Shown here: one piece after another, positions 61,509-64,000 of the stretch | Position numbering within the stretch: the stretch's first letter is position 1 | How the letters are laid out: every line of letters starts with the position of its first letter | NCBI GenBank assembly: GCA_022841665.1 | Contig: JALHRB010000005.1 | Location: 1 to 64,000, forward strand | Length of the DNA stretch: 64,000 nucleotides | Direction: 5' to 3' | Origin: Pseudolabrys sp. | GTDB taxonomy: Bacteria > Pseudomonadota > Alphaproteobacteria > Rhizobiales > Xanthobacteraceae | Notes under the pieces: generated by a model | The model's database searches: none | What the model was told of the DNA's origin: nothing | What the model saw: the letters and a program-made list of their open reading frames with translations, nothing else | Translations under genes and position numbers: made by a program

Positions 61509-62747
61509 ATGCACATGTACGACCGGGGTTTGTCGGAAGAGCAGCGGATGATGCGGCAGAGCTGCCGCGATTTCGTGGACGAAGTGGTATTGCCTTTCAT
61601 CCGCGAGAATTGGCAGCGTGAGTGGTCGATGACTCCGGAGGACCGGCTTCCCGCCAGCATCCTGGGAGAGGCCGAGAAGATCGGCATCCGCGCGCTTGGC
61701 GTGCCGGAGGAGTTCGGCGGCATCGAACTTGAGAAGGGCGCCGAGGTTTCCACCTTCGCCATGATCGCGGAAGAGATCGCGCGCGGCGATTCAGGTCTGG
61801 CCGACAAATTGGTTCAGAACTGGAAGGTGTCGGTGCTGCTGCGACAGTTGGCCCCGCGCCATCTGCAGGAGAAATGGTTCAAGCGCCTGGTCGAGGACCC
61901 GCAGTTCCTGATGGCGCATTGCCTGACCGAGCCGCGCGGCGCCTCCGACCGCTGGCTACCTTACAACGTGCCGGAAGCGGCGATGCAGACCAAGGCGGCA
62001 AAGGTCAACGGCGGCTGGGTGATCAACGGCCGCAAGCAGTTCATCTCCAACGGCTACGACGCCGGCCTATACGTCGTCTATGCCAACACCAATCCCAAGG
62101 TCGGGATGCTGCAGGGCACCTCCTCGTTCCTGGTGCCGCGCGACACCAAGGGCTTCACGGTGGCGCGCTGCAACGAGACGCTCGGTTGCCGCTTCATGAA
62201 CAACGGCGAGATGGTGTTCGAGGACATGTTCGTACCCGACGATCACCTGCTCGCGCAGGACGACGCGCTCGGCAAGGCCGGCATCTACTTCCGTCCCGGC
62301 AAGATCATCCAGGCTGCGAAGAATCTCGGCGTCGGCGTGCGCGCCTTCGAGGCGACCGCCGATTATGTGCAGAATTACGTGCAGGGCGGCCGCATCCTGA
62401 TCAAGCATCAGGCGGTGGCGCTGCGGCTCGGCGACATGGCGACGCGCATCGAGGCGGTGCGCGCGCTCACCGAGCGCGCGGCGCGCGCGGTGGACGACAA
62501 CGCTCCTGAGGCCGAGGTGCTGTGCAACATGGCCAAGTTGTTTGCCTCTGAGGAAATCATGAAAGTCGCGCAGCACGCGGTCGAACTGCACGGCGGCAAC
62601 GGCGTCATGCTCGACTTCGGCATCGAGAAGGTTCTGCGCGATGCCATCATCTTCCTGCATATGGATGCGACGGTCGACATCTCCAAGTTCAAGATCGTTA
62701 AGAACATGTTCCCGCAGACGGCGGGAAAGTATGCGGGACCGGAGTGA
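61509..62747 (+). CDS. Acyl-CoA dehydrogenase
   Basis: A 412-residue FAD flavoprotein of fatty or aromatic acyl-CoA oxidation. The start may be MHMYDRGL or MYDRGL two codons later. IGIRALGVPEEFGGIELEKG and FAMIAEEIARGDSGLADKL are the N-terminal helical domain; FLMAHCLTEPRGASD near residue 135 is the first signature, and INGRKQFISNGYDAGLYVVY follows. HAVELHGGNGVMLDFGIEKV near residue 358 and RDAIIFLHMDATVDI form the C-terminal signature and FAD contact. The chain length used is unknown. It is divergent from the MscS gene and convergent with the EamA gene, one base between stops. Confidence 0.92.
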   Translation: MHMYDRGLSEEQRMMRQSCRDFVDEVVLPFIRENWQREWSMTPEDRLPASILGEAEKIGIRALGVPEEFGGIELEKGAEVSTFAMIAEEIARGDSGLADKLVQNWKVSVLLRQLAPRHLQEKWFKRLVEDPQFLMAHCLTEPRGASDRWLPYNVPEAAMQTKAAKVNGGWVINGRKQFISNGYDAGLYVVYANTNPKVGMLQGTSSFLVPRDTKGFTVARCNETLGCRFMNNGEMVFEDMFVPDDHLLAQDDALGKAGIYFRPGKIIQAAKNLGVGVRAFEATADYVQNYVQGGRILIKHQAVALRLGDMATRIEAVRALTERAARAVDDNAPEAEVLCNMAKLFASEEIMKVAQHAVELHGGNGVMLDFGIEKVLRDAIIFLHMDATVDISKFKIVKNMFPQTAGKYAGPE

Positions 62748-62748
62748 T

Positions 62749-63693
62749 TTACCGAACCACGAAGCGGAACCCCACCAGCACGATCGCCAGGCCGGCGAGC
62801 TGCGGCCAGCTCGGAACGGCCCCGAGCGCGAGATAGCCGACGATCAACGAGAAGCCGGGAACCAGCGCCGGGAAGGTGGCGGCGCGGCCGGCCCCGAGCA
62901 AGGTCACCGAGCGCGCGAACAGGTAGATCGGCAGCGCGCCGGCGAGCAGGCCCTGCACCACCGCCTGCAGCAGGTTCTCCATCACGCTCATCTTGAACAT
63001 GGTGTCGAACCCGATGAACAGAACATACATCGGCGCAAAGACCAGCACCGACAACGCGCCCACCACCGCGGCCGCGCGCGTGCCAGCAACGCGCCATTGC
63101 CGCAGCAGCGTGCCGAAGATCGCCCAGAACAGCCCGGCCATTGCAAACAACAGGTCGCCGCCGAGGCCATGGCTGCCGATGGTGCTGATCGATTCCGCGC
63201 CGAACACCACCAGGCCGGCGATGATGGTCGCGCCGCCGATCATTCGCGGCGTTGTCAGCTTCTCGTTTAACAACAGCGTGGCCAGCAACAGGCCGAACAG
63301 CGCCGCACAGGCCGGCTGGATGGTGGTGCCGTGGCCGAGCGGCACCAGCACGAAGCCGGTATAGGCGAGCATCGCCTGCACCGGTCCGGACAGTACGGTC
63401 AAGATCAAACCACGGCCCCAGCCGATGCCGCCGAGCTGGATTGCGCCGGCGCGCAGCGCCAGCGGGATCAACAGCAGCCCGGACCAATAGAAGCGGTGGA
63501 AAGCGAGATCGGCCGGCGCGAAACCCACCGACACCCCATGTTTTGCCGCGACGAATCCCGCGGCCCAGCCGAGCGCTGCGCCGGTGCCGCACAGGGCGCC
63601 GATCAACACGCCTGAGAACCTGGACGGCGCGGTTTGCGTCTTGTCGTTCACGGTTCTGCCTTGGGCGGCGTCCCGCATGTCGGGACGCTGCAA
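62749..63693 (-). CDS. EamA/DMT-family transporter
   Basis: A 314-residue carrier with ten helices in two EamA repeats. GALCGTGAALGWAAGFVAAK and TTIQPACAALFGLLLATLLL (with the usual NEKL turn) are in the first half; LLFAMAGLFWAIFGTLLRQW and ATFPALVPGFSLIVGYLALG in the second. The start is uncertain: MRDAAQGR or GTG (VNDKTQ) inside the track ORF are alternatives. It is not close in sequence to the EamA protein at 43.1 kb. The substrate is unknown. It is divergent from the BKACE gene, and only about 110 bp hold both promoters. Confidence 0.86.
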   Translation of the reverse strand: MQRPDMRDAAQGRTVNDKTQTAPSRFSGVLIGALCGTGAALGWAAGFVAAKHGVSVGFAPADLAFHRFYWSGLLLIPLALRAGAIQLGGIGWGRGLILTVLSGPVQAMLAYTGFVLVPLGHGTTIQPACAALFGLLLATLLLNEKLTTPRMIGGATIIAGLVVFGAESISTIGSHGLGGDLLFAMAGLFWAIFGTLLRQWRVAGTRAAAVVGALSVLVFAPMYVLFIGFDTMFKMSVMENLLQAVVQGLLAGALPIYLFARSVTLLGAGRAATFPALVPGFSLIVGYLALGAVPSWPQLAGLAIVLVGFRFVVR

Positions 63694-63804
63694 AGGCCGG
63701 ACGCAGCGGCCCGGCAGGTGACTAGCACAGGCCTGATACTCTAGGATCGCGCCCGAAGTCTATTTGCCAATCGAAAAGACAAACTACAACGGGATGGAAA
63801 GCTC

Positions 63805-64000
63805 ATGACGAAGTCGCGCAAAGTCATCATCACCTGCGCCGTAACAGGCTCGATTCACACGCCTTCGATGTCGCCGCACCTGCCGGTGACGGCGCAGGAG
63901 ATTGCAGACGCGGCAATCGGTGCAGCCGAAGCTGGCGCTGCGGTCGTCCACCTGCACGCCCGCAACCCGCAGGACGGCCGGCCCGACCAGTCGCCGGAGG
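63805..64000 (+). CDS. BKACE (beta-keto acid cleavage enzyme, DUF849) family protein, N-terminal fragment
   Basis: The gene runs off the right edge after 65 codons and is absent from the ORF track. The visible start [20 protein letters not shown], then [20 protein letters not shown] and [20 protein letters not shown], is the unmistakable beginning of the family of 3-keto-5-aminohexanoate cleavage-type enzymes. The HLHAR pair provides zinc-binding histidine. Members condense beta-keto acids with acetyl-CoA in lysine fermentation, carnitine and other catabolic routes; the substrate here is open. The Shine-Dalgarno is GGAAAG, four bases before the ATG. Confidence 0.88.
   Translation, partial: MTKSRKVIITCAVTGSIHTPSMSPHLPVTAQEIADAAIGAAEAGAAVVHLHARNPQDGRPDQSPE

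Overview
The window is a stretch of GC-rich chromosome from an alphaproteobacterium, most likely a member of the Hyphomicrobiales near Bradyrhizobium, Rhodopseudomonas, Afipia or Pseudolabrys. The reasons are the gene order dapF-mtaB-ftsY-yciB-ccmG/D/C/B/A-acnA, a single mdh-sucC-sucD-sucA-sucB-lpd cluster, a benzoate-CoA ligase of the BadA type, and many small palindromic intergenic repeats of the kind common in that group. I placed it by gene content and order only. I saw no rRNA, tRNA, CRISPR array, prophage or conventional transposase.

Layout. 1-9.4 kb: lysine and cell-wall precursor synthesis (dapF), tRNA modification (mtaB), a PPOX flavoprotein, an RluA-type pseudouridine synthase, the SRP receptor ftsY, a septation protein, and a minus-strand cytochrome c maturation set (ccmA, ccmB, two unknown genes, ccmC, ccmD, ccmG). 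9.6-15.4 kb: aconitase, a DUF1223 protein, a GNAT acetyltransferase and zapE. 15.4-26.3 kb: the TCA-cycle cluster mdh-sucCD-sucAB-lpd plus an SDR. Nearly every junction in it holds a dispersed repeat, and a DUF559 endonuclease-like gene with long terminal inverted repeats sits between sucC and sucD. 26.6-31.7 kb: a MetE-like protein, a benzoate-CoA ligase, a hydrolase and a class V aminotransferase. 31.9-38.9 kb: a large FAD/Fe-S oxidase, an outer-membrane-type protein and an NMT1/THI5-type ABC importer. 38.9-44 kb: a chromate/sulfur locus (ChrA, a rhodanese-ChrB protein, two TauE/SafE exporters and an EamA carrier) with repeated candidate regulatory RNAs. 44-50.3 kb: a second 2-oxoacid dehydrogenase set (E1 alpha, E1 beta, an aldehyde dehydrogenase, E2) followed by a 2-hydroxyacid dehydrogenase. 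50.3-64 kb: a secreted AprI/Inh-like protein, radC, map, a DenD-like dehydrogenase, an MFS carrier, two small catabolic enzymes, an FMN 2-hydroxyacid oxidase, a pore-motif membrane protein, an aminotransferase, an MscS channel, an acyl-CoA dehydrogenase, an EamA carrier and the start of a BKACE gene.

How the parts fit. The TCA cluster supplies malate dehydrogenase, succinyl-CoA synthetase and the whole 2-oxoglutarate dehydrogenase complex in one direction, with aconitase 3 kb upstream. The lpd gene could also supply E3 to the second complex, which has none nearby. The ccm set builds c-type cytochromes. The chromate/sulfur locus pairs oxyanion export with sulfur-type carriers.

The most unusual content lies between and inside genes: (1) a 480-bp element with about 50-bp terminal inverted repeats carrying a DUF559 gene, with ORF-less relatives of the same repeat two and three junctions further on; (2) a pair of CTAG-ended hairpins that supply the stop codons of two convergent genes; (3) two near-identical structured leaders in the chromate/sulfur locus, plus a second leader type with a covarying hairpin; (4) two different palindromic repeats inserted in frame into one E2 gene.
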